NCBI GenBank assembly: GCA_001404055.1
Contig: CXTY01000017.1
Coordinates: 186,151-250,150, forward strand
Direction: 5' to 3'
From: Roseibium album
GTDB lineage: Bacteria; Pseudomonadota; Alphaproteobacteria; Rhizobiales; Stappiaceae
DNA length: 64,000 nt
The notes below the pieces were generated by a model. It saw nothing but the letters and a program-made list of their open reading frames with translations. It ran no database searches and had not been told where the DNA came from. Shown here one piece after another: positions 1 to 8,128 of the stretch. Numbering within the stretch: position 1 is the stretch's first letter; every line of letters begins with the position of its first letter. The position numbers and the translations under genes were made by a program.

Positions 1-876
1 GACTTTAACGGCCTACCAGCATTTGATGTTCTCAGCCCCGCTGATCAACGGCTGCCGTTTGTTTTCAACTCCCCGCATTCGGGCCGACAATATTCAAAGA
101 GCTTTCTGGCCTCTTCCCGCCTGGATGAAAAGTCCATTCGGCGATCAGAAGATGCTTATGTGGACGACCTTTTCGCCCATGTCGTTCCTTTAGGAGCGCC
201 GCTCCTGCGCGCACATTTTCCCAGGGCCTATCTGGATGTAAATCGCGAGCCGTATGAACTCGACCCCAAGATGTTCGACGGCAGATTGCCTTCTTATGCC
301 AATGTCCGCTCGATACGGGTTGCTGGCGGATTGGGCACGGTTGCACGAATCGTGAGTGAAAATCATGAGATTTACAAACATAAGCTACCTGTCGAAGAGG
401 CGCTCATCAGGGTTGAGGAAATCTACAAGCCCTACCACACGACGCTGCGCAGGCTGTTGGCGCAAACCCATGTCACCTTTGGTCATGCGGTTCTGATCGA
501 CTGTCATTCCATGCCTTCCAGCGTCAAATGTCAGACGACAGACACTCGTCCCGATTTCATTCTGGGTGACAGATACGGCACGAGCTGCAACAGTGACCTG
601 ACCGAATTCGCCTGTTCAGTCCTGAAAAACATGGGTTACAGCGTCAATCGCAATAAACCCTATGCAGGTGGTTTCATCACGGAACATTACGGCAGACCCG
701 CAAGCGGATTGCATGCCCTGCAAATCGAAATCAACCGCGGGCTCTACATGGATGAGACGACGCAAGAACCGACTGCCGGCTTCAGTGACCTCTTTCATAA
801 TCTGAAAGATTTTGCGCGCGAACTGACATCCATGCCTGACGCGGCACTTCCCGCAGATTCAATCGCAGCTGAATAA
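1..876 (+). CDS. N-formylglutamate amidohydrolase family protein (5' partial)
   Basis: The family hydrolyses N-formyl amino acids, classically N-formylglutamate at the end of histidine breakdown, to formate and the free amino acid in the cytoplasm. The open frame runs from the first base of the window, so the true start lies upstream. The motif FNSPHSGRQY near the visible N-terminus and the later LIDCHSMPS are the metal-ligand and active-site blocks of the family. About 291 residues are visible, near the usual full length, so only a short N-terminal piece is missing. No other hut gene is visible, so the exact substrate is open. The TAA stop overlaps the T-run of the opposing sRNA terminator. 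Confidence 0.88.
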   Translation, partial: DFNGLPAFDVLSPADQRLPFVFNSPHSGRQYSKSFLASSRLDEKSIRRSEDAYVDDLFAHVVPLGAPLLRAHFPRAYLDVNREPYELDPKMFDGRLPSYANVRSIRVAGGLGTVARIVSENHEIYKHKLPVEEALIRVEEIYKPYHTTLRRLLAQTHVTFGHAVLIDCHSMPSSVKCQTTDTRPDFILGDRYGTSCNSDLTEFACSVLKNMGYSVNRNKPYAGGFITEHYGRPASGLHALQIEINRGLYMDETTQEPTAGFSDLFHNLKDFARELTSMPDAALPADSIAAE

Positions 877-877
877 A

Positions 878-959
878 AAGAAGGCCGCGCTCAAATGAGG
901 CGGCCCGAAGTCTTGGGAGGAAACGCCCAAGAAGGGCGTATGCGACATTGGATGCCGCA
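878..959 (-). ncRNA. Candidate trans-acting sRNA of the MmgR/suhB (alpha-r8) type
   Basis: An RNA of about 80 nt read leftward. A stem-loop made of 926-931 with 912-917 displays a loop of CGTTTCCT, giving an exposed C/U-rich anti-Shine-Dalgarno stretch. It is followed by a terminator hairpin (900-905 and 896-899 with 883-888 and 890-893, one bulged base) and a T-rich tail at 874-882. A promoter with a 17-bp spacer sits directly upstream. The length, the C/U loop and the position beside an inositol-monophosphatase-family gene fit the rhizobial MmgR/suhB family, whose S. meliloti member is about 77 nt and affects storage granules. The family name is from memory of its consensus; the transcript architecture is visible in the sequence. 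Confidence 0.6.
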
Positions 960-965
960 CTGCAA

Positions 966-994
966 TATATTGCATTGCATCGCACAATTTTCAA
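966..994 (-). promoter_or_regulatory. Sigma70-type promoter of the sRNA
   Basis: On the minus strand a TTGAAA -35 box (989-994) and an AATATA -10 box (966-971) are separated by exactly 17 bp. The predicted start near 959 gives a transcript ending at the downstream T-run after about 80 nt. Confidence 0.5.
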
Positions 995-1130
995 GCCTAC
1001 CGCCTCGAATTTCCGATCAAATTTTGAGCAAACGGTCAGGTTTTCCTGATTCTTTTATTGGCAGAACGGGTTATACAGGCAGCAAATCAAAGCACTGAGC
1101 CGCTTTCCGGTTTCGGCAGAGGAATTAAGA

Positions 1131-1937
1131 TTGATGACACCAGGACCTGTTTCGAGCTCAAACACGTTTGCTCCATTTCTTGACACTTTGGCAGATGCGG
1201 CAAGTGCGGCAATCATGCCGCACTTCCGGCAAACCTTTGCGATCGACAACAAATGGGAAACGGGGTTCGATCCGGTCACGATTGCCGACAAGAATGGCGA
1301 GACCGCGATACGAAAGCTGATCAATGAGACCTATCCGGAACACGGCATTCTTGGGGAAGAACATGGCCCGGAAAATCTTGACGCGGAACACGTCTGGGTG
1401 CTGGACCCGATTGACGGAACCCGCGCTTTCATCACGGGGCTTCCAACCTGGGGAACGCTGATCGGTTTGCGGACACACGGCACGCCCAAACTGGGCATGA
1501 TGATGCAACCTTATGTGGGCGAGCGTTACGGCGGGGACTGTGAAACGGCCTGGTATCAGGGTCCGCTTGGAGAAAGTACGCTCAAGACACGCTCCTGCGC
1601 TCGACTTGAAGAGGCGACTATTTTCACAACGACACCCGCGATTTTTACAAGTGAAGAAAGAGCGGCATTTGATCGCGTGGAAGCAGCTACCCAGCTCTCA
1701 AGATATGGCACTGACTGTTACGCTTACTGCATGGTTGCAGCCGGACATGGAGATGCGGTCATCGAATCCGGTCTGGAGGCCTATGACATCGTTGCCCTTG
1801 TCCCGATCATTGAGGGAGCGGGCGGCGTTATTACGACCTGGACCGGAGGGTCTCCAGCCGACGGTGGGCAAATCATTGCCTCCGGTGACCCGAAGTTGCA
1901 CGACATACTCTTGAGAGAACTCGCCAGGTCGGCCTGA
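1131..1937 (+). CDS. hisN: Histidinol-phosphatase, inositol-monophosphatase fold
   Basis: Dephosphorylates L-histidinol phosphate in histidine biosynthesis; it belongs to the Mg-dependent IMPase superfamily. The metal-binding blocks are GEEHGP (residues 75-80) and DPIDGTRAF (92-100), with a further Asp in EAYDIVALVP near residue 217. At 268 residues it matches alphaproteobacterial HisN. The reading starts either at TTG 1131 or at ATG 1134; the AGAGGA at 1118-1123 is spaced slightly better for the TTG. GTRAFITGLPTWGTLIGL favours HisN over SuhB, but substrate assignment within this superfamily is never certain from motifs. It converges with the next gene. Confidence 0.85.
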   Translation: MMTPGPVSSSNTFAPFLDTLADAASAAIMPHFRQTFAIDNKWETGFDPVTIADKNGETAIRKLINETYPEHGILGEEHGPENLDAEHVWVLDPIDGTRAFITGLPTWGTLIGLRTHGTPKLGMMMQPYVGERYGGDCETAWYQGPLGESTLKTRSCARLEEATIFTTTPAIFTSEERAAFDRVEAATQLSRYGTDCYAYCMVAAGHGDAVIESGLEAYDIVALVPIIEGAGGVITTWTGGSPADGGQIIASGDPKLHDILLRELARSA

Positions 1938-1967
1938 CAATGGCTACCCAGCAAAACGCGCATCACC

Positions 1968-3056
1968 TCAACGTCTGGCCCGCTCCAGTTCCATCTCTGC
2001 TTCATATCCAGGAATAAATGCATCAAACGCTGCCCAGAACTGGTCGCGGAAAACGTCCTTCTCCATCATCAGCTCATGCGATGCACCAGGGATCTCCACA
2101 TAGGCTGCGGCCTTGGTTCTGGACACAAAGTCTTCAATGAGTGGTGTCGACACGATCTGGTCATTGCCTGCGGCAAGCACCAAACATGGCAATTTGATTT
2201 TTGGTCCTGCCTCTCGTTTGCGAAAGGCAAGCATCGTGCGCGCTGCCGCATTCAACCAACCAAGCGTAGGGGCACCAACACCCAACTCCGGCGCAGCATT
2301 GAGAACCTTGTTGAACCGCTCAAAACGGGTCTCGTCGGATGTCTGTCGATTGTTCTCGAAGGCGACGAATATTTCACCGTTTCCTCCTGGAACAAACAAT
2401 CGTCCGAAGCCGAATAGCGAAAAAATCCGGGCAATGGGAAATCCAATTTTCTCAATGATTGCCGAGGTTTTGGCACCCTCCGCCTTCAAGGGTGGACGAC
2501 CGAGAAGACCAAAACTGAGTTTTCGCAAGATCCATCGTCCGGCCGCGGCAAGATCGGGCGCCCAGGCCCCTGAAGGCAAACCGAGCAGCGGTGCCGTCAA
2601 AACGACACGGTCCAGCATGGTCCGAAGCCTCTCGGTGTCCGACATGAGTACAAGTGCGCCGGTTGAATGTGCCAGGGCGAAATGTGGACCCGGATAATGC
2701 GCAAGAGAGACATCTTTCAACACGGTCCTCAGATCGAGCCGGTACTTCCTGAAATTCGAGATATGCCCGCGCTTGGGGTTCCGCGTAACGCGCTGGGAGC
2801 CGCCCTGTCCGCGCCAGTCAAAGGTGACGACGTCAAATCCGCGTGTGCGCAGGTCATCAATCACTTCGAAATATTTTTCAATGAACTCCGCACGACCCTG
2901 CAGAAGCGTAACCGTGCCCTGACGCCTGTTTCCAGCGGCCGGCCAATGGGCAAAACGAATTTTGATGCCGTCCGGCGTAACGGCAAACCCGACCCGTGCT
3001 CCGTCCGGCACGGGATTGTCGGGAAGGTCGATCAGGCTCATGGCATTCCAATTCAC
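1968..3056 (-). CDS. Alpha/beta hydrolase, lysophospholipase (PldB/monoacylglycerol lipase) type
   Basis: A serine hydrolase of the cytoplasmic COG2267 group that cleaves lysophospholipids or monoacylglycerols; the real substrate is unknown. The nucleophile elbow is AHSTGA (Ser about residue 131). The acid is probably the Asp of AGNDQIVS and the His that of GASHELMME. The DWRGQGGS block near residue 80 is typical of the family. Length 362 residues. An in-frame ATG five codons downstream (3041) is an alternative start. It stands alone between hisN and the small secreted protein gene. Confidence 0.82.
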   Translation of the reverse strand: MNWNAMSLIDLPDNPVPDGARVGFAVTPDGIKIRFAHWPAAGNRRQGTVTLLQGRAEFIEKYFEVIDDLRTRGFDVVTFDWRGQGGSQRVTRNPKRGHISNFRKYRLDLRTVLKDVSLAHYPGPHFALAHSTGALVLMSDTERLRTMLDRVVLTAPLLGLPSGAWAPDLAAAGRWILRKLSFGLLGRPPLKAEGAKTSAIIEKIGFPIARIFSLFGFGRLFVPGGNGEIFVAFENNRQTSDETRFERFNKVLNAAPELGVGAPTLGWLNAAARTMLAFRKREAGPKIKLPCLVLAAGNDQIVSTPLIEDFVSRTKAAAYVEIPGASHELMMEKDVFRDQFWAAFDAFIPGYEAEMELERARR

Positions 3057-3205
3057 AATTGCATTTACAGCAAAGATAAAACCTAGCTTTGCAGTTTGAA
3101 AACGCGTGACAACAACTTTTCAGAGCACTTCGAATAACCTGGCGTATCACAATGCCCTTTGACATGAACAAGTGATAACGGGCTTCCCACGCACCGACAA
3201 CAAGC

Positions 3206-3255
3206 TTTGGGCTGGTTCCTCAGGAAACCAGCCCAAACTAGGGTCAGGACCCTAG
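3206..3255 (-). terminator. Two back-to-back hairpins behind the small secreted protein gene
   Basis: Two perfect inverted repeats abut: 3248-3255 with 3238-3245 (8 bp, 2-nt loop), then 3226-3237 with 3206-3217 (12 bp). They follow the stop of the gene ending at 3281 within 30 nt, which suggests transcription termination or 3'-end protection. There is no clean T-run after them, so a classical intrinsic terminator is not proven. Confidence 0.5.
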
Positions 3256-3280
3256 AGACTCGCATGACTAAACCCGGCAA

Positions 3281-3703
3281 TTACCAGCGTGACTGCCAGC
3301 GATTCCTGCGGTGCATTGGACGAATACGGACAATTTGGGCTGTGCGCGCATCAACCACCAAGCGCAGTCGTTTACCCTGCCAGCCTCTCGCTTTCACAAT
3401 ATAGACCGAACCACGTCGATCCAGAATTCTCACCTTGTGAAATCCGCGATGACGCAGGCTGCGGCGTATCTGGCGTGGTCTTAGTTCGTAATACCCCCAA
3501 CCCTGGTCGCGCTGCCACTGACCGTGTCCCCGGCGCATATTCCCTCTGCGGTTATCGATCTGGATAACCGGCGCGGCATGCGATGACTGGTAGTTTCGCT
3601 CTGCAGCCATAGGCGCTGCTGATGCGAATGACGCAAACCCGACAGACGCGAGAAAAATTGCTCCGGCGAGTGGTGCAGAAAGCTTTGATGCTTTGGCAAA
3701 CAT
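3281..3703 (-). CDS. Small basic secreted protein of unknown function, PepSY-like repeat
   Basis: I do not recognise a named gene. The protein of 140 residues begins with a clear signal peptide (LSAPLAGAIFLASVGFASFASA) and should be periplasmic or secreted. The mature part is rich in Arg, Trp and Gln. Its C-terminal half, LRPRQIRRSLRHRGF followed by VYIVKARGWQGKRLRLVVD, has the beta-alpha-beta rhythm of PepSY-like domains common in Rhizobiales exported proteins. The start was set at the ATG directly before the signal peptide; an upstream in-frame extension to 3796 has no signal-like sequence. A tandem hairpin follows the stop. Confidence 0.6.
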   Translation of the reverse strand: MFAKASKLSAPLAGAIFLASVGFASFASAAPMAAERNYQSSHAAPVIQIDNRRGNMRRGHGQWQRDQGWGYYELRPRQIRRSLRHRGFHKVRILDRRGSVYIVKARGWQGKRLRLVVDARTAQIVRIRPMHRRNRWQSRW

Positions 3704-3977
3704 GTTCGTATCTCCCGATGACGCCACCAGCGTTGCGCCGGTGTTGATGTGAAAATGCACCAGGTCGGTTGAACCCAATCGGAAGGAAGCGTTCATGTGG
3801 GGTTCATCTTCAAGTGACGGTCAAAACCACGCGCCTCTTGAAAAGAAAAATCCGAGTTCCCACCTTTGTTGTTGCAGGCGCCAATCTAGGGTCTGCATCG
3901 AAATCCTGTCCCGCCAGTTCGGGGGATATGGATCCAAAATATGTGAAGTATCAGTTGCTCAAAGAGAGGACAGAATC

Positions 3978-4424
3978 ATGCGTCACTTCGACTTTTCTCC
4001 GCTTTACCGGTCATCCGTTGGTTTCGACCGGCTATTTTCAATGCTGGATACGGCCGGCAACGAAACCCCAAGTTATCCACCCTACAATATTGAACGGACC
4101 GGCGAAGACGCCTACCGCATCACGATGGCTGTGGCAGGGTTTGCCGACGCTGAACTGACAGTGGAAGCCAAGGAACACGTTCTATCTATCAAGGGTGAGA
4201 AATCCGACGAAGATGCCGACCGGGAAATTCTGTATCGCGGCATAGCATCACGCACGTTCGAGCGTCGTTTCCAGATTGCCGAACATGTTCGTGTAGAAGG
4301 TGCGACCCTGGAGAACGGTCTGCTGCATGTGGACCTTGTTCGGGAAATTCCTGAAGGCATGAAACCGCGCAAGATCGAAATAACGTCTGGCGCGTCCAAG
4401 CAGATTGAATCCACTGCTCACTAA
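3978..4424 (+). CDS. Hsp20 small heat shock protein (IbpA-like)
   Basis: An ATP-independent holdase that binds unfolding proteins in the cytoplasm for later refolding by DnaK/ClpB. It is 148 residues long with the alpha-crystallin core from YNIERTGEDAYRITMAVAGF to the C-terminal KIEITS. The family signature GATLENGLLHVDL is present, as is the N-terminal RSSVGFDRLFSML. The start is the ATG preceded by AGAGAGGA; the frame is open further upstream but without homologous residues. A strong terminator follows. The gene stands alone, as most alphaproteobacterial hsp20 genes do; no ROSE-type thermometer was worked out here. Confidence 0.92.
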   Translation: MRHFDFSPLYRSSVGFDRLFSMLDTAGNETPSYPPYNIERTGEDAYRITMAVAGFADAELTVEAKEHVLSIKGEKSDEDADREILYRGIASRTFERRFQIAEHVRVEGATLENGLLHVDLVREIPEGMKPRKIEITSGASKQIESTAH

Positions 4425-4457
4425 GGTGACCCCTCCCTTCACCTGAGTAAGCAAGAC

Positions 4458-4486
4458 GGGCGCCTGGAATTCCGGGCGCCCTTTTT
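4458..4486 (+). terminator. Intrinsic terminator of the hsp20 gene
   Basis: A GC-rich 7-bp stem (4458-4464 with 4475-4481) is followed by a T-run at 4482-4486, about 35 nt after the hsp20 stop codon. Confidence 0.85.
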
Positions 4487-4517
4487 CCGGTGACATTTCC
4501 GTCGAGTTTCGAACCAT

Positions 4518-4567
4518 CCCGGATCTGATCCGGGGTCAATGAACGAGACCTCGGCTCAAGGCCGGGG
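4518..4567. repeat. REP-like paired palindrome, copy 1
   Basis: Two palindromes lie 14 nt apart: CCCGGATC at 4518-4525 with 4527-4534, and CCTCGGC at 4549-4555 with 4561-4567 (one G-T pair). A second copy in the opposite orientation lies at 46190-46247. Both copies sit between the 3' ends of convergent genes, the usual place of REP/BIME elements. Confidence 0.5.
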
Positions 4568-4617
4568 AAGCACGTAACAGGATTGTGGTGGCGCGGCATT
4601 CAGCAACATCTGACGAC

Positions 4618-5676
4618 CTAGACTGTCTCTGACAATACCTTCAAAAACGCACCAACGTCCGCATCGGTTGTCGCGAAGCTTGTAACCATGCGCAGGCAGA
4701 CTTCGTCTTCAGCAGGAGCGATATTTTCGGACAGGTCCTTGGCGGTCCATTCGTAAAGTCTGGCGCCTGCCGCCTCCAGTTTTTCAAACTGGCTGCGCTT
4801 GAGGATCGGAAACAGTTCGTTGGCTTCCACCGCCCAGGCAGTACGGCCACCCAGTTCCCGAATACCTTCAGCAAGTCTTGACGCCATAGCGTTGGCATAG
4901 CGGGCGGTACTCAGCCAATTGTCATTTTCAAAGTAGCCGTCAAACTGGGCTGCCACAAAGCGGCTCTTCGAGAACAGATGCCCACCGCGCTTACGGAAAT
5001 ATTCAAAACCCCTGGCAGTATCGAGATCGAAGAAAACGACTGCTTCTGCGCACCAGCATCCGTTTTTGGTTGCGCCGAAAGACAGAACATCGACACCGAC
5101 TTTCCAGGTCATGTCTGCAGGCGAACACCTGAGCGTGGCCAGAGCATTGGCAAAACGAGCGCCATCCATATGAAGCGGCACGGATCGCGCTATCGCGACC
5201 TCTTTAATCGACGCAATTTCGTCCAGGGTATAGATGGTACCGCTTTCGCTCGCCTGACTAATGGAGACAGAGGCGACCTGGCCATGATGGACAACACCAT
5301 CCGGGAAAGCTGCCATAGCCTCTTGAAGCGCAGCAGCCCCAAACTTGCCATCGCCGCCCGGCACACTGACGAGCTTACCACCGCCGGTCATGAACTCCGG
5401 GCAATTACACTCGTCGACCTGAATATGACTACCCTGGTGACAGAAAATGGCGCCTCCGGGCTTGCCGTAAGCTGCCAGTGCAAGCGAATTGGCAGCCGTA
5501 CCGGTTGCCACGAAGAAGACGGCAACCTCGCGCTCGAAAATTTCGTTGAATTTTTGGCTGATGCTGTCTGTCAGCGGATCCGTGCCATAGGCCGGAGCGA
5601 AGCCAGTATTATGGCGGGTCAGCGCCGACATCACCGCCGGAGCCGCACCCGCCCAATTGTCACTTGCGAAGTTCAT
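4618..5676 (-). CDS. ltaE: Low-specificity L-threonine aldolase
   Basis: A cytoplasmic PLP enzyme that splits L-threonine or allo-threonine into glycine and acetaldehyde. At 352 residues it has the usual length. The PLP-binding Lys is in SFGATKNG, and HMDGARFANAL carries the conserved Asp of the cofactor pocket. The N-terminal FASDNWAGAAPAVMSAL replaces the more common RSDT form but is normal for alphaproteobacterial members. It converges with hsp20 across a REP-like element, and it is 45 nt upstream of the DoxX gene on the other side. No operon partner is evident. Confidence 0.9.
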   Translation of the reverse strand: MNFASDNWAGAAPAVMSALTRHNTGFAPAYGTDPLTDSISQKFNEIFEREVAVFFVATGTAANSLALAAYGKPGGAIFCHQGSHIQVDECNCPEFMTGGGKLVSVPGGDGKFGAAALQEAMAAFPDGVVHHGQVASVSISQASESGTIYTLDEIASIKEVAIARSVPLHMDGARFANALATLRCSPADMTWKVGVDVLSFGATKNGCWCAEAVVFFDLDTARGFEYFRKRGGHLFSKSRFVAAQFDGYFENDNWLSTARYANAMASRLAEGIRELGGRTAWAVEANELFPILKRSQFEKLEAAGARLYEWTAKDLSENIAPAEDEVCLRMVTSFATTDADVGAFLKVLSETV

Positions 5677-5721
5677 GAGCCGGTTTAATCAGCTTGGCTG
5701 TCAACCGGCAACCAGTTTCTC

Positions 5722-6306
5722 TTAGTAGTACATTTCCCGCCTGCGATAATAGCGGCCAAACAGCCAGTCCAGCGATATGACGCCCGGGCCTTTCAGCGTC
5801 GGCACCAACAACAGGAAGATCCAGAGCAAGCGGTCGTCAGAAATGATTGCGTATGGCTGGCCGTCAAACAGCATGCCGACTGTTTTCGCATCGGCGCCAT
5901 GACCGGTGATGTCGACGTAGGACATGACAATGATGAAGACAATCATCCCAAGGCTGGCAAAACGCGTAAACAGTCCAACCACGACGAGCACGGGCAAAAT
6001 GAACTCTGCCCAGGTACCGAGCAAGACAGTCAAACCGTATGGGAAGAATGCAATCTGGCTTGTATCGTAGCTAACCTGTTCCATTAGCTTCGGAAACATC
6101 TGCGCATAAGCCCCTGCCGTCGGGGTAAAGATGTTCATCACGTTGCCACCGATCTTCGTCAGTGCGGAATTCCAGAAAAACTGAAGCAAAATCGCGGCGA
6201 AAATGAACCTGGCGGCGAGGCCCAACAGCCAACCGTTGGTCACCCGTTCCAGCGCTCCAAACACAAACGTGTAGAGCCTGACAAAAAATCCGATCAGCAC
6301 ACCCAT
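5722..6306 (-). CDS. DoxX family membrane protein of the bufferin operon (BufD-like)
   Basis: A small inner-membrane protein of 194 residues with about four transmembrane helices, for example FIFAAILLQFFWNSAL, LTVLLGTWAEFILPVLVVVG and FASLGMIVFIIVMSYV. DoxX proteins often accompany DUF692/DUF2063/DUF2282 genes; their job is not settled and may involve redox exchange or assistance in export. It is the last gene of the operon, 42 nt after the DUF2063 gene, with a GGGGG Shine-Dalgarno five bases before the ATG. The context supports the BufD-like name; sequence alone would only give DoxX. Confidence 0.82.
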   Translation of the reverse strand: MGVLIGFFVRLYTFVFGALERVTNGWLLGLAARFIFAAILLQFFWNSALTKIGGNVMNIFTPTAGAYAQMFPKLMEQVSYDTSQIAFFPYGLTVLLGTWAEFILPVLVVVGLFTRFASLGMIVFIIVMSYVDITGHGADAKTVGMLFDGQPYAIISDDRLLWIFLLLVPTLKGPGVISLDWLFGRYYRRREMYY

Positions 6307-6348
6307 AAAAACCCCCTGGTCAATTGCCGGTTTTCTCCGGCTATTGCT

Positions 6349-7146
6349 TTATCCATCATTTTGAAGACCGGTAAAAGCACCGCTTGAAAGACAATCCGAA
6401 AGACAATCGGATAGTGAAAATTCCTGACGTTGCGCCTGCGCTTTCGCGGCGGCATCGCCTAAGGTAACACCTTCAAACAAGGCATTAAGAAATACATCGC
6501 CGCCAGGCCGCAAGAGATAAAGATCCACATCCAGATCCGGGCGGGTAATCAAGACGGCTTGCGATCTGTTGAGGTCGATCTCAATCGCGTTGTCTGTCTC
6601 AAACCTGTTGACGCGCACCAGATCCCAGATCGGCCATGAACTGGCGACGAGACGCGCCGCTGGATGCCTGACAAAGCGCACACGACCCACACAGTCCGGA
6701 TCTGTCTGGCCAAGAAGCGCAGGATCCATGGGCGCTGCGTCTTTCGCATGATAAGCCTGCAACCAGTCCCATTCGACACGGGCAACGTCCGCAAGATAGG
6801 AATATGCTTCCAGCGGTGGAAACGCCTCGATGAAGTCCGCGAACTCAGCACCATACCAGATGAGAACGGGTGATTTTGGCGGGTGCTGCAGAACAAATGC
6901 ACGGGCAAGCGCGCTGAAATACTCTTCGCCGAGCAACGCCTTTATTGCCGGGAAAGTGTGTTCCAATGCCTCACGAAGACTGACAATCACGTTGTTCCGA
7001 TAAACACTGAACCGTTTTGGCGCGTTCAGGCCGTCAGGACCGATCAGTCCTGCTGGCGTGCCAGCTTCCGGATCGAGCAAAGCTCGTCCGAACTCACTTG
7101 TACCAGTTCTTGGAAATGAGATTGGAGCACGCATCTTAGCTTGCAT
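6349..7146 (-). CDS. DUF2063 (HvfC/BufC) partner protein
   Basis: Partner subunit that acts with MNIO (DUF692) enzymes; its N-terminal DNA-binding-like domain is thought to hold the leader of the precursor peptide. The hallmark block is [20 protein letters not shown] with [18 protein letters not shown] after it, followed by the alpha-helical and beta C-terminal domain. The gene overlaps the end of the DUF692 gene: the ATG at 7146 overlaps the upstream stop, and the ATG at 7134 lies one base after it, so translation is probably coupled either way. Near the C-terminus a 12-nt tandem duplication (6386-6409) repeats the residues SDCL. Length is 265 or 261 residues, normal for the family. Confidence 0.85.
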   Translation of the reverse strand: MQAKMRAPISFPRTGTSEFGRALLDPEAGTPAGLIGPDGLNAPKRFSVYRNNVIVSLREALEHTFPAIKALLGEEYFSALARAFVLQHPPKSPVLIWYGAEFADFIEAFPPLEAYSYLADVARVEWDWLQAYHAKDAAPMDPALLGQTDPDCVGRVRFVRHPAARLVASSWPIWDLVRVNRFETDNAIEIDLNRSQAVLITRPDLDVDLYLLRPGGDVFLNALFEGVTLGDAAAKAQAQRQEFSLSDCLSDCLSSGAFTGLQNDG

Positions 7147-8032
7147 GCCTGATGTCTGGGTCTGCATTCCGTCGAAGAACTTGATCGGCAGCCTTTGCTT
7201 CCGAAAGCAGAACCGGCCAGGTCGGAACATCATTGTCCCATTCAATCAGCGTCGGAATTGGCCCAACATGCTGAATGACCTGTTCATAAAGCGCCCAGAC
7301 CGCTTCATCGACTTCCCGGTCATGTGCATCGATCAACAGCGGGCGGTCGGCATCGTCAACGTCTGGTGCGTGACCACCAAGGTGAATTTCACCAACTTCC
7401 TGCATTGGAAATTCGGAAAGATAGGCTTCAGCCGATCTTTCGTGATTGGTGCAGGATACATGAACATTATTGACGTCGAGCAGAAGACCGCAGCCTGTTC
7501 GGCGCGCGATTTCCTTCAGAAACTCCAATTCACTCATCGTGCTTTGTTCGAAGGCAACATAGGTTGACGGATTTTCGAGAAGCATCCGCCGACCGACGAA
7601 CTCCTGCACTTCATCAATGTGATCACACACCCGGTCGAGTGTGGGTTGGTCATAAGGAACCGGTAAAAGGTCGTTGAAATAGGTCACATCATGGGTAGAC
7701 CAGGCCAGGTGCTCGGAAAATAAACCCGGCTCATAACGTTTGTTCAGTGCAGCAAGCCTCTGAAGGTGTTCCTTGTCGAGCGAAGTCTCTCCCCCTATCG
7801 AAAGACCTACACCGTGTAGAGACAGGGGATAATCTTTTCGAATTTCTTCGAGTTGCCGATGCGGCGGGCCACCGGCCCCCATATAGTTTTCCGCATGGAC
7901 TTCGAAAAAACCGACGTCCGCCTTTGTTTCCAGGATTTCAGAAATGTGCTCCGGCTTCAACCCAGCTCCTGCGCGCACCGGAATGGCAGCATCAACGCGG
8001 GAAGACGCTTGGGCGGGGGTTTCTGGAAACAT
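7136..8032 (-). CDS. DUF692 multinuclear non-heme iron oxidative enzyme (BufB-like)
   Basis: MNIO enzymes bind two or three irons in a TIM barrel and oxidatively rewrite cysteines of small peptides; the bufferin members make thiooxazoles. The candidate ligand residues are all present: HGVGLSIGG (His 73), SEHLAWS (Glu 107, His 108), LLENPS (Glu 153), [10 protein letters not shown] (Asp 186, Asn 188, His 191), EIHLGGHA (His 217, His 221), DAHDREV (Asp 235, His 237) and LIEWDND (Glu 264). At 298 residues it has the standard length, and no signal peptide is seen, so it acts in the cytoplasm. It follows the precursor gene after a hairpin-bearing gap and overlaps or abuts the DUF2063 gene. Confidence 0.92.
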   Translation of the reverse strand: MFPETPAQASSRVDAAIPVRAGAGLKPEHISEILETKADVGFFEVHAENYMGAGGPPHRQLEEIRKDYPLSLHGVGLSIGGETSLDKEHLQRLAALNKRYEPGLFSEHLAWSTHDVTYFNDLLPVPYDQPTLDRVCDHIDEVQEFVGRRMLLENPSTYVAFEQSTMSELEFLKEIARRTGCGLLLDVNNVHVSCTNHERSAEAYLSEFPMQEVGEIHLGGHAPDVDDADRPLLIDAHDREVDEAVWALYEQVIQHVGPIPTLIEWDNDVPTWPVLLSEAKAADQVLRRNADPDIRHAS

Positions 8033-8063
8033 AGCGCGCTCCTATGGGGAGAACTGGATTTCT

Positions 8064-8117
8064 GGCAGGCGGCAAATCCGCCTGCCCGAAATATCTATCG
8101 TGAAAACGGCAGTTTTC
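8064..8117 (-). promoter_or_regulatory. Two intercistronic hairpins between precursor and enzyme genes
   Basis: Reading leftward after the precursor stop there is a 6-bp hairpin (8112-8117 with 8102-8107) and then a perfect 9-bp GC-rich hairpin (8078-8086 with 8064-8072, 5-nt loop). No T-run follows, so partial attenuation or stabilisation of the precursor mRNA is more likely than full termination. This would raise peptide over enzyme levels. Confidence 0.55.
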
Positions 8118-8128
8118 ATAATGCTGGA

